From NCBI GenBank assembly GCA_017861415.1, contig JAGFXS010000091.1:1-5290 (forward strand): a stretch of DNA of 5,290 nt. Reading direction: 5' to 3'. The notes under the pieces are model-generated. The model searched no databases and was not told the DNA's origin. It saw nothing but the letters and a program-made list of their open reading frames with translations. This document shows positions 1 through 5,290 of the stretch, one piece after another. This stretch comes from Bacillota bacterium. GTDB lineage: Bacteria > Bacillota > Clostridia > Oscillospirales > Oscillospiraceae. Numbering within the stretch: the stretch's first letter is position 1; the number at the start of each line of letters is the position of its first letter. A program made the translations under genes and the position numbers.

Positions 1-1193
1 GTGGACGAACCGATGGTGCCGTTGCTGTTGACATACATAATATCCAATTCGTTGGAGCGAAGATCTTCAATATATGGATTAAAATGCGTGTTCACTAAAT
101 CCACCAGTTCCTGGGTTTTTGGCACCACATAGCTTTGATAATTACCGAAACTACGGCTGTAGACGCTGGCGCCCTGACAGGGCAGGGTGAAGAATTGAAC
201 GCTATCTTCCTTCAATCCCCCAAACACGGCCTTTTCTCCAAACCAAGCAATGTTGCCCACGTTAAGGTTTGTGGTCACATTCTCATTAAATACCTTGGAG
301 AGCTCCGTAATGCGAGTAACATTTCCGATCTGGAGGCATTGATGAATCACAGCCTTTAAAAAGTCCTGCTGGACCTGCACACGGCCTAGATCGCCGTTGA
401 CATAACTTCGGTAGCGCACCAGCTGCATGGCCTTGTTACCATCCAGGGACTGCGGACCTTTTTTGAGGCTGATCACCAGGTTCTGGGTGGGGTCTCGGTA
501 GCTCATATTCCTGGGCACATCGAAGTAAACGCCCCCCAGGGCATCTACCAGCTCACCTACGGCCTCCCACTCCAGTATCACCTGAAAGTCTGGAACAAAG
601 CCTACCAGCTGAGAAATCTCTTTATCCAGGGCTTCAATGCCCCGGTCACCACCGCCATATACATTATAGACGGAATTGATCTTTTTTACATCCCAAGATA
701 CATTCACCATGGTATCCCGGGGGATGCTCATAACGCTCAGCTTCTGATTTTGAATATCGTAGGAAGCCAGTAGAATGGTGTCGGTATTGCCCCCGCCACC
801 GGTGTCACGTCCAATCACCAGGAAGGTATAAAAGTCCTCCTTCCGCTCCCCCGAGTCACGCACCGGAGGTCCGATGTCAGTGACCTCCCCTTCGGATGTC
901 GGTTCTGAGGGGGGCGTCACCTCGGGCTTCTGGGTAAACACCAGCTTCCACCAGGCGGTAAAGGCAATAAGTATGGCTAAGATCACCGCCAGAACCGAAA
1001 TGGCAATGCGATACGCCCGGCGATGGCGTTTCTCTCGCTGTTGGGTCCGCTCCTTGGTGGGTGGGACAGCAGGACGATCTTTTTGGGGGGCGTTGGTAAA
1101 AAATTGTTTCTGCTCTCTTCCGGCTCCTGCCGGGGAGGTTTCGGGGCGTTGTCTTCTAGACGGCTCCTCGGGTGCGATTCGCTTTCCTTGCAT
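1..1193 (-). CDS. LCP (LytR-CpsA-Psr) family cell-wall glycopolymer transferase, 3' end cut by window
   Basis: The first 397 residues are visible and the frame is open to the window edge, so the C-terminus is missing. LCP enzymes sit in the membrane and move lipid-linked polymers (teichoic acid, capsule) onto peptidoglycan. Residues 1-62 are a hydrophilic, Lys/Arg/Gln/Pro-rich cytoplasmic part. One hydrophobic segment follows (about 63-84, rich in A/I/L/V), then a Pro/Glu/Ser/Thr-rich linker (about 87-120). The LCP domain starts near 122: FLVIGRD (D130), NTDT (D138), SIPRDT (R159, D160), the pair R260-Y-R262, and DLGR ending at R271. The start ATG lies 3 bases after the nadD-yqeK stop, with AAAGGA about 9 bases upstream inside that gene. 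A GTG directly before the ATG (1194-1196) is an alternative. Two usual Arg positions near the first Asp are Gly and Asn. Family assignment is firm; the polymer it handles cannot be told. Confidence 0.93.
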   Translation of the reverse strand, partial: MQGKRIAPEEPSRRQRPETSPAGAGREQKQFFTNAPQKDRPAVPPTKERTQQREKRHRRAYRIAISVLAVILAILIAFTAWWKLVFTQKPEVTPPSEPTSEGEVTDIGPPVRDSGERKEDFYTFLVIGRDTGGGGNTDTILLASYDIQNQKLSVMSIPRDTMVNVSWDVKKINSVYNVYGGGDRGIEALDKEISQLVGFVPDFQVILEWEAVGELVDALGGVYFDVPRNMSYRDPTQNLVISLKKGPQSLDGNKAMQLVRYRSYVNGDLGRVQVQQDFLKAVIHQCLQIGNVTRITELSKVFNENVTTNLNVGNIAWFGEKAVFGGLKEDSVQFFTLPCQGASVYSRSFGNYQSYVVPKTQELVDLVNTHFNPYIEDLRSNELDIMYVNSNGTIGSS

Positions 1194-1196
1194 CAC

Positions 1197-2396
1197 TTAG
1201 GTTCCTTTCAGCTGCGCCAGGGTCATTTGTGTGTTTTCGTGGATGGGCGCGTTCTTTTCACTGAGCTCCCCAATGGTGGTTTCTATACCGACGCACAGGG
1301 CTTGGTCAAGATTATCCCAGCTCAAACGCCTTAGCTCCTCCACCCCCGGAAAACTCCGGGTCGGCTCAACGTAATCTGCCATATACAGCACTTTGTCCAG
1401 TGTGGTCATATTGGGTTTTCCCGTGGTGTGGCATTCAATGGCGGCACATACCTCTGGATCCTCGCCGAATCGATGCTCCGCCAAGACCGCGGCGGTTTTG
1501 GCATGGAGTAGCTTTCCCGAACCCCGCTCCAGCTCCGTCAGGGGAATCTGATACCTCTCACAGAGCGCCAGATGCTCCTCAAGGCTCCAGTGCTTGGTGC
1601 AATCATGGAGGATGGCCGCCCGTCGGGCCTTCTGGACATCTACCCCCCAGTGCCGAGCAAGGCTGACGGCAGTCTCCTCCGTCCCTTGGACGTGGGGGAT
1701 CCGTTTGGCCTTTAGCATAGAGCAGACCACTGCCCTCAATTGGGCATTGCTCAGGTTTTTTAGATCAACTTCCACCCCGTAGAGCCCATGGATGAGGACA
1801 TAGCCATAGACTGCGGCCCACAAATGGCTACCGCCCTCCTCCACCGTGTCCTTGTTACCCAAAAGGTGACGGATCTTCGTGGAGGAAATGGGATAAATCT
1901 TAGGCAGCGGGATTATCTCCACCCTTGCACCCAGCTCTCCGGAGAGCTTCTCCCGCTGGAGGGCAAACAGCTCATGAGAGCCGCTCTCTTCCCGGGAAAA
2001 AGGTGCCAAGGTGACCTCTTTGGCGATGTTTGCGGCATCTTTCCATTCCGTAAAGGACAGGAACATATCCGTTCCCATCAGAAGGTAAAAGTCTCCATCA
2101 GGATATTGTTCCCGAAGCGCCCTTACTGTATCCACGGTATAGCTGGGGCCGGACCGCAAAAACTCCAGGGGAGATACCTCTGCCCGTGGGCCGATGCCGT
2201 CCGCCATCAGGGCCGCCATTTCCATGCGCGCAGATCCGTCCGCAGTCTCCCGGGGGAGAAATTTGTGGGGTGGAATCTGGCTGGGAATCAGCAGTAGATG
2301 ATCAAGGTTTAAGTGACCCATGGCGGCGCAGGCCGCCTCCATATGCCCTAAGTGGGGCGGGTCAAAGGTTCCTCCGTATATCCCGATCTTCATCAT
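1197..2396 (-). CDS. nadD-yqeK: Fused nicotinate-mononucleotide adenylyltransferase (NadD) and YqeK-type HD-domain Ap4A hydrolase
   Basis: This is one 399-residue reading frame holding two usually separate cytoplasmic enzymes. Residues 1-206 are NadD, which makes deamido-NAD from NaMN and ATP. They show the nucleotidyltransferase motif GGTFDPPHLGH (8-18), IPPHK (41-45), SYTVDT (85-90), MGTDMF..W (107-118) and ISSTKIR (170-176), ending in the typical HGLY (203-206). Residues about 209-399 are a complete YqeK-like HD domain: H235, HD at 264-265 followed by K268, H298, HTTG from 323, and ADY..P near 340-345. In Bacillota, YqeK hydrolyses Ap4A symmetrically to ADP. Two tandem ATGs open the frame (2396 and 2393). 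AAAGGAGG lies 6 bases before the first, so either works; the second matches the usual NadD start. No stop, frameshift or clear ribosome site separates the halves, though a GTG at codon 208 (1773-1775) could be an internal start. Both domains look catalytically intact. Confidence 0.95.
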   Translation of the reverse strand: MMKIGIYGGTFDPPHLGHMEAACAAMGHLNLDHLLLIPSQIPPHKFLPRETADGSARMEMAALMADGIGPRAEVSPLEFLRSGPSYTVDTVRALREQYPDGDFYLLMGTDMFLSFTEWKDAANIAKEVTLAPFSREESGSHELFALQREKLSGELGARVEIIPLPKIYPISSTKIRHLLGNKDTVEEGGSHLWAAVYGYVLIHGLYGVEVDLKNLSNAQLRAVVCSMLKAKRIPHVQGTEETAVSLARHWGVDVQKARRAAILHDCTKHWSLEEHLALCERYQIPLTELERGSGKLLHAKTAAVLAEHRFGEDPEVCAAIECHTTGKPNMTTLDKVLYMADYVEPTRSFPGVEELRRLSWDNLDQALCVGIETTIGELSEKNAPIHENTQMTLAQLKGT

Positions 2397-2402
2397 GGTG
2401 GC

Positions 2403-2410
2403 CCTCCTTT
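2403..2410 (-). promoter_or_regulatory. Strong ribosome binding site of nadD-yqeK
   Basis: AAAGGAGG on the minus strand sits in the 35-base yhbY to nadD-yqeK gap. It is 6 bases from the first ATG and 9 from the second, so it does not by itself decide between the two tandem starts. The rest of the gap shows no hairpin or promoter-like element I can support. Confidence 0.8.
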
Positions 2411-2431
2411 CGCGGCGAGGCGCTCTGAGAA

Positions 2432-2755
2432 TTACCCCTTTGGCTTTTTGTCCTTCACCAGGACAATCTTATCCTTCTTCTCCTTTTTGTGGCTTTGACG
2501 GTACAGGACGAATTTTGTTCCGATTACCTGCACCACCTCACTGCGGCTGCGCTTGGCTAAGTCTTCCGCTGCCTCACGGGGGGTGAGCATGGCGTTTTCA
2601 AGTACCCGGCACTTAATCAGCTCTCTGGCTTCTAAGGCATCATTGGCCTGCTTAACCAGATTATCCCCCAAACCGTCCTTACCAATCTGTAAAATGGTGT
2701 CGATGCTGTTGGCAAGGCCACGCAGCTGTGCTCTTTGTTTACTGGTGAGATCCAT
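2432..2755 (-). CDS. yhbY: YhbY family CRM-domain RNA-binding protein (ribosome assembly)
   Basis: This is a 107-residue cytoplasmic protein that is almost entirely one CRM domain. Bacterial YhbY (YqeI in Bacillus) associates with pre-50S particles and is thought to help assemble the large subunit. Visible family features are LTSKQRAQLRGLA at 3-15, the IGKDGL RNA-contact loop at 24-29 (the G-K-x-G signature), ELIK at 45-48, and VVQVIG..FVLYR at 74-86. Residues 87-107 form a tail with nine lysines in 21 residues, a likely extra nucleic-acid contact; I recall the family usually ending soon after the LYR motif. The ATG lies inside the end of rdgB, overlapping it by 17 bases. A weak GGAG about 10 bases upstream is its only ribosome site, which suggests translation depends on ribosomes finishing rdgB. 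It precedes nadD, as in many Bacillota. Confidence 0.94.
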   Translation of the reverse strand: MDLTSKQRAQLRGLANSIDTILQIGKDGLGDNLVKQANDALEARELIKCRVLENAMLTPREAAEDLAKRSRSEVVQVIGTKFVLYRQSHKKEKKDKIVLVKDKKPKG

Positions 2756-3338
2756 TCAAATAGCGCTCCAATTCTTGTTGAAATATTCGTAAGGCATTGC
2801 CTCTGTGAGAGATTTGATTCTTTTCCTCGGGGGTAAGCTCCGCCATGGTGCGCCCCAGCTCGGGCAGGTAAAACACCGGATCGTAGCCGAAGCCCCCTTC
2901 ACCATTGGCCCCTCTGGCCAGAACACCCGGGCACTCTCCCCGGGCTAGAAGCCGGTCTCCATTGGGAAAGGCACAGCAGATCACGCTAACAAAGCGGCAG
3001 GTTCGGTTTTCTACTCCCTCCATATTCCGCAGGAGTAGCTGCCAGCGGCCGGTATCGTCCAACCCCTCTCCGCCATAGCGGGCGGAGTATACCCCCGGCG
3101 CACCCCCCAGGGCATCCACCACAAGGCCCGAATCGTCGGAAATGGCGGGCAGGCCCGTGGCATCCCGGACAGCCTCAGCCTTTAAAATGGCGTTTTCCTC
3201 AAAGGTATCGCCGGTCTCCTCTACCTCTACATCCACCCCAACCTGGGACTGGAGGGTTACTTCCATACCAAAGCCAGAAAGAATTTCCTGCAGCTCCCGG
3301 AGCTTTTTCTTGTTTTGGCTGGCCAAAACTGCCTTCAT
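2739..3338 (-). CDS. rdgB: RdgB/HAM1 family non-canonical purine NTP pyrophosphatase (dITP/XTP)
   Basis: This 199-residue cytoplasmic protein has normal length for the family. The enzyme hydrolyses dITP, ITP and XTP to the monophosphate and pyrophosphate, keeping deaminated purines out of DNA and RNA. All hallmark motifs are visible in order: SQNKKK at 7-12 (the SxNxxK phosphate contact), TFEENAILKA at 45-54, ISDDSGL at 66-72 with the metal-binding and catalytic Asp pair 68-69, GGAPGVYSARY at 78-88, GGFGYDPVF at 148-156, and SHRGNAL at 177-183. The start ATG shares bases with the rph stop in an ATGA overlap. A strong GGAGGAGG lies 7 bases upstream inside rph. At the other end it overlaps yhbY by 17 bases. 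The rph-rdgB pairing is common in bacteria, and here translational coupling is likely. I see no missing key residue. Confidence 0.97.
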   Translation of the reverse strand: MKAVLASQNKKKLRELQEILSGFGMEVTLQSQVGVDVEVEETGDTFEENAILKAEAVRDATGLPAISDDSGLVVDALGGAPGVYSARYGGEGLDDTGRWQLLLRNMEGVENRTCRFVSVICCAFPNGDRLLARGECPGVLARGANGEGGFGYDPVFYLPELGRTMAELTPEEKNQISHRGNALRIFQQELERYLNGSHQ

Positions 3339-4060
3339 CGTCCGGCCTCCTCCAGCGCTTCCTTTTGTATCTTCTGAAGCTGGTAGATTCCCCGCTCACA
3401 CAGACGGAGAAGCCGCTGCTGCTCCAGAATGGTGAAGGGTCGTTTCTCCCCCGTGGCCTGGAGCTCAATCAGTTCCCCATCGGCAGTCATGACACAGTTG
3501 AGATCCACCATGGCGGAGGAATCCTCCTGATAGTCCAGATCAAGTATGGCCTCGTTCTCCACGATTCCGGCGGAGACGCCGGCCACGAGGGTCTTGATTG
3601 GCATCTGCTTGAGGTAGCCCTCCCGCAGGAGTCTGCGGCAGGCCAGGGTCATGGCCACAAAGCCCCCGGTAATGGAGGCGGTTCGCGTACCACCGTCCGC
3701 TTGGAGGACATCGCAGTCCACGGTGATGGTCCGCTCCCCCAAAAGGGTCAGGTCAATTCCCGCCCGAAGGGAGCGGCCGATAAGCCGCTGAATTTCCGCC
3801 GAACGGGCGGAAAGCTTCAGCTTTGAAATGTCCCGGGAGGACCGCTCCCGGTTGGCCCGGGGCAGCATGGAGTACTCCGCCGTCACCCAGCCCTCTCCTA
3901 GCATCACATGGGGCGGTACCCGCTCCTCCACGCTGGCAGTACAGAGAACATGGGTGTCACCGCAGCGGATCAGACAGCTGCCCTCGGCAAATTTATTTAC
4001 ATCAGGGATAATTTCCACGGGACGAAGGGCGTCAAAAATTCGTCCGTCTGTTCGTTTCAT
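3335..4060 (-). CDS. rph: Ribonuclease PH
   Basis: This is a 241-residue cytoplasmic phosphorolytic 3'-to-5' exoribonuclease that trims tRNA 3' ends using inorganic phosphate; the family forms a ring-shaped hexamer. The length is normal. Motifs seen are RTDGR at 3-7, [14 protein letters not shown] at 33-46, [12 protein letters not shown] at 57-68, R86 followed by [12 protein letters not shown] (89-100), [18 protein letters not shown] (115-132) with the phosphate-binding G124-T125-R126, and the putative catalytic acids D180 (in YQED) and D186 (in VDLN). One small oddity is the stretch before R86, which reads LSARS where Bacillus and E. coli have a G-G-R or S-G-R-T form, so the conserved Gly at 85 is Ala. 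The start ATG has AGGAGG 10 bases upstream in a 36-base gap after ftsY. Its stop overlaps the rdgB start. It appears fully functional. Confidence 0.97.
   Translation of the reverse strand: MKRTDGRIFDALRPVEIIPDVNKFAEGSCLIRCGDTHVLCTASVEERVPPHVMLGEGWVTAEYSMLPRANRERSSRDISKLKLSARSAEIQRLIGRSLRAGIDLTLLGERTITVDCDVLQADGGTRTASITGGFVAMTLACRRLLREGYLKQMPIKTLVAGVSAGIVENEAILDLDYQEDSSAMVDLNCVMTADGELIELQATGEKRPFTILEQQRLLRLCERGIYQLQKIQKEALEEAGR
3346..3353 (-). promoter_or_regulatory. Ribosome binding site of rdgB, embedded in the end of rph
   Basis: GGAGGAGG on the minus strand lies 7 bases before the rdgB ATG and encodes part of the Glu-Glu-Ala tail of RNase PH. Together with the ATGA stop/start overlap at 3335-3338 it supports the chosen rdgB start and suggests re-initiation by ribosomes that have just finished rph. 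Confidence 0.8.
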
Positions 4061-4070
4061 ATTCTATGCC

Positions 4071-4076
4071 CCTCCT
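4071..4076 (-). promoter_or_regulatory. Ribosome binding site of rph
   Basis: AGGAGG (within AAAAAGGAGGGG) on the minus strand lies 10 bases before the rph ATG, in the 36-base ftsY-rph gap. It fixes the rph start. The remainder of the gap holds only a short direct repeat of TGAAAC and no terminator, so read-through from ftsY is expected. Confidence 0.78.
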
Positions 4077-4096
4077 TTTTGTTTCAGCAGTTTCAC

Positions 4097-4960
4097 TTAC
4101 AGCAGAGCCTCGGTAAAGGCCCGGGGATCAAAGGGCGAAAGATCATCAATCCCCTCTCCCAGCCCCACAAAGCGCACAGGCAGACCCAGTTCCTTGGCGA
4201 TAGCCACCACGATGCCCCCCTTGGCCGTTCCATCCAGCTTGGTGAGAACAATGCCGGTGATGCCGGCGGCCTCGGAAAACTGCTTGGCCTGAATCAATCC
4301 GTTCTGACCTGTAGTGGCGTCCAGCACCAGCAGGGTCTCCTTGGACACGTCTGCCTCTCTGTCTATCACACGGCCGATTTTGCTCAGTTCGTTCATCAGG
4401 TTCTGCTTGTTGTGCAGCCGCCCCGCCGTATCCACCAGGACCAGGTCTGTCCCCCGCGCCCGGGCGGCGTTTAAGGCATCAAACACCACGGATGCAGGGT
4501 CCGAGCCCTCCTCGTGGCGAACCAGATCCAGTCGGCTTCGGTCGGCCCAGATGGCCAGCTGCTCGGCAGCGGCGGCCCGAAAGGTATCCCCGGCGGCCAA
4601 GAGCACTCGGCGTCCAGCCTTTTTATAATAGGCGCCCAGCTTTCCGATGGTGGTGGTCTTGCCCACACCGTTGACGCCCACGAACAGAATCACAGCAGGC
4701 TTGCCGTCCAGCATCATCTCCGGCGCGCCCAGCTCCAGCATTTCGCTGAGAATCTCCCGCAGGGCGGCGCGAACCTCCCCTTCCTCCTTGAGCTTCTGGC
4801 TCTTCACCCGCTTCCGCAGTTCCTCCACGGCCTCCACTGCGGTATCGACGCCCATATCAGCCATGATAAGGGATTCCTCCAGCTCCTCATAAAACTCCTC
4901 GCTCACAGAGAAGAAGCCGGAGAAAATACCCAGTTTTTTCACTCGGTCAAATAAACCCAT
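4097..4960 (-). CDS. ftsY: Signal recognition particle receptor GTPase FtsY (short form)
   Basis: FtsY docks the SRP54(Ffh)-ribosome complex at the inner face of the membrane for co-translational insertion, using paired GTPase activity. The 287 residues comprise an N helical domain (about 19-80) and the G domain: G1 [10 protein letters not shown] (95-104), the insertion-box motif [11 protein letters not shown] (125-135), G3 VDTAGR (176-181), LDATTGQNG (213-221), G4 TKLDG (240-244) and the closing [12 protein letters not shown] (266-277). DTFRAAA and the closing motif separate it from SRP54. It is shorter than Bacillus subtilis FtsY (329 residues, from memory): there is no acidic A domain, and the first helix is cut to a basic/hydrophobic stretch (about 1-17) that could still serve membrane binding. 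The ATG is the only start: an in-frame TGA lies ten codons upstream with no start codon between, and AGGAG sits 7 bases before it. It follows smc by 33 bases. Confidence 0.97.
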   Translation of the reverse strand: MGLFDRVKKLGIFSGFFSVSEEFYEELEESLIMADMGVDTAVEAVEELRKRVKSQKLKEEGEVRAALREILSEMLELGAPEMMLDGKPAVILFVGVNGVGKTTTIGKLGAYYKKAGRRVLLAAGDTFRAAAAEQLAIWADRSRLDLVRHEEGSDPASVVFDALNAARARGTDLVLVDTAGRLHNKQNLMNELSKIGRVIDREADVSKETLLVLDATTGQNGLIQAKQFSEAAGITGIVLTKLDGTAKGGIVVAIAKELGLPVRFVGLGEGIDDLSPFDPRAFTEALL

Positions 4961-4967
4961 TGTTTCA

Positions 4968-4972
4968 CTCCT
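4968..4972 (-). promoter_or_regulatory. Ribosome binding site of ftsY
   Basis: AGGAG on the minus strand lies 7 bases before the ftsY ATG, in the 33-base gap after smc. It supports the short FtsY start, because no start codon exists between this site and an in-frame upstream stop. Confidence 0.75.
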
Positions 4973-4993
4973 GATCGTTTCTGATGGTCCTCA

Positions 4994-5290
4994 TCATGCG
5001 CCTTCTCCGACACTCTCCCCGCCTTCGGCAAGACCCAGCGCCCGCTCCGCCTCGTTGAGATTCAAATGCAGAAGGCGACTCACCCCTTGCCGCTCCATGG
5101 TGACGCCATAGAGCACGTCCGCCTCCTCCATAGTGCCCCGGCGGTGGGTGATGACAATGAACTGGGTTTTATCGCTGATCCCCCGAAGATACCGGGCAAA
5201 CCGCACCACGTTCACGTCGTCTAAGGCTGCTTCAATCTCATCCAGCACACAGAAGGGCGTGGGGCGGATCTTCAGAATGGCAAAGTATAG
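4994..5290 (-). CDS. smc: Chromosome segregation protein SMC, C-terminal end (5' part outside window)
   Basis: The frame is open from the right edge to a TGA at 4994-4996, giving the last 98 residues. SMC is a long coiled-coil ATPase that, with ScpA and ScpB, loads on DNA and organises the chromosome. The visible part is the C-terminal half of the ATPase head. It has the Walker B strand and signature Asp-Glu in FCVLDEIEAALDD, including the D-loop; then QFIVITHRRGTMEEAD, the conserved His-switch region; then LYGVTMERQGVSRLL, the usual end of the domain. After this comes a short, poorly conserved tail rich in Gly and Glu. The Walker A site, hinge, coiled coils and ABC signature lie outside the window. 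A GTG at 5246-5248 is an internal codon, not the true start. smc directly before ftsY is a common Bacillota arrangement. Confidence 0.96.
   Translation of the reverse strand, partial: LYFAILKIRPTPFCVLDEIEAALDDVNVVRFARYLRGISDKTQFIVITHRRGTMEEADVLYGVTMERQGVSRLLHLNLNEAERALGLAEGGESVGEGA

Noticed and set aside
1..1193. LCP gene as a pseudogene, because no stop is seen
   Set aside because: The frame was read codon by codon from 1193 to 3 without a stop or frameshift. It simply leaves the window.
1788..2297. 169-residue open frame on the plus strand
   Set aside because: It lies fully antisense to nadD-yqeK, has no family-like motif that I can see and no convincing ribosome site. It is explained as a shadow of a GC-rich coding strand.
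2397..2431. Possible riboswitch or attenuator before nadD-yqeK
   Set aside because: The 35-base gap is too short for a known riboswitch, and no stable hairpin beyond a few GC pairs was seen.
3199..3468. Minus-strand 89-residue frame spanning the rph-rdgB junction
   Set aside because: It is out of frame with both genes, with Arg/Ser/Gly-rich shadow composition. The two real genes account for all the bases.
3365..3826. 153-residue plus-strand open frame, and similar ones at 3828-4292, 3908-4474 and 4514-4954
   Set aside because: All are antisense to rph or ftsY, whose conserved motifs fill the minus strand. Composition is low-complexity and they overlap each other in different frames.
4081..4095. 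Short direct repeat (GTTTCA twice on the plus strand, 9 bases apart) in the ftsY-rph gap
   Set aside because: Six bases repeated once is expected by chance and matches no known operator or terminator layout.
4961..4993. Possible promoter or terminator in the smc-ftsY gap
   Set aside because: The gap is 33 bases and mostly ribosome site. No hairpin plus T-run and no paired -35/-10 elements were seen.
5246..5248. GTG as start of an 84-residue protein
   Set aside because: It is an internal codon in the SMC head. The frame continues upstream to the window edge with conserved SMC residues (LYFAILKIRPTPFCVLDE).

Overview
The window is a dense, single-strand block of bacterial housekeeping genes, all read from the minus strand (right to left). 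In transcription order they are the 3' end of smc, then ftsY, rph, rdgB, yhbY, a fused nadD-yqeK, and the 5' part of an LCP (LytR-CpsA-Psr) cell-wall gene that runs off the left edge. About 97% of the bases are coding. The gaps are 33, 36, 35 and 3 bases, and two junctions overlap (4 and 17 bases). I see no tRNA, rRNA, mobile element, CRISPR array, riboswitch or factor-independent terminator, and no gene-free stretch longer than 36 bases.

The smc-ftsY pair, the yhbY-nadD-yqeK order, the HD-family YqeK, strong AGGAGG-type ribosome sites and the LCP protein all point to a Gram-positive Bacillota. The GC content (by-eye counts of about 60% in ftsY and about 45% in the distal LCP gene) and the glycine-rich LCP motif suggest a clostridial gut lineage, perhaps an Oscillospiraceae relative. 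That placement is inference from memory of such sequences, not a database match.

Right part (4994-5290): C-terminal ATPase head of SMC (chromosome organisation). 4097-4960: FtsY, the SRP receptor GTPase, in a short form without an acidic A domain. 3335-4060: RNase PH (tRNA 3' trimming). 2739-3338: RdgB/HAM1 pyrophosphatase (removal of dITP/XTP). 2432-2755: YhbY, a CRM-domain RNA-binding protein linked to 50S assembly. 1197-2396: one 399-residue protein joining NaMN adenylyltransferase (NAD synthesis) to a YqeK-type Ap4A hydrolase. 1-1193: LCP glycopolymer transferase with one N-terminal membrane segment.

The genes share a growth theme: chromosome segregation, membrane protein targeting, RNA maturation, ribosome assembly, nucleotide-pool cleaning, NAD supply and wall building. 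Tight spacing and ribosome sites buried in the preceding genes suggest one polycistronic unit with translational coupling. I do not see a previously undescribed system. The most notable points are the NadD-YqeK fusion, the altered LCP motif, the short FtsY, and the joining of gene groups that are separate in Bacillus subtilis.
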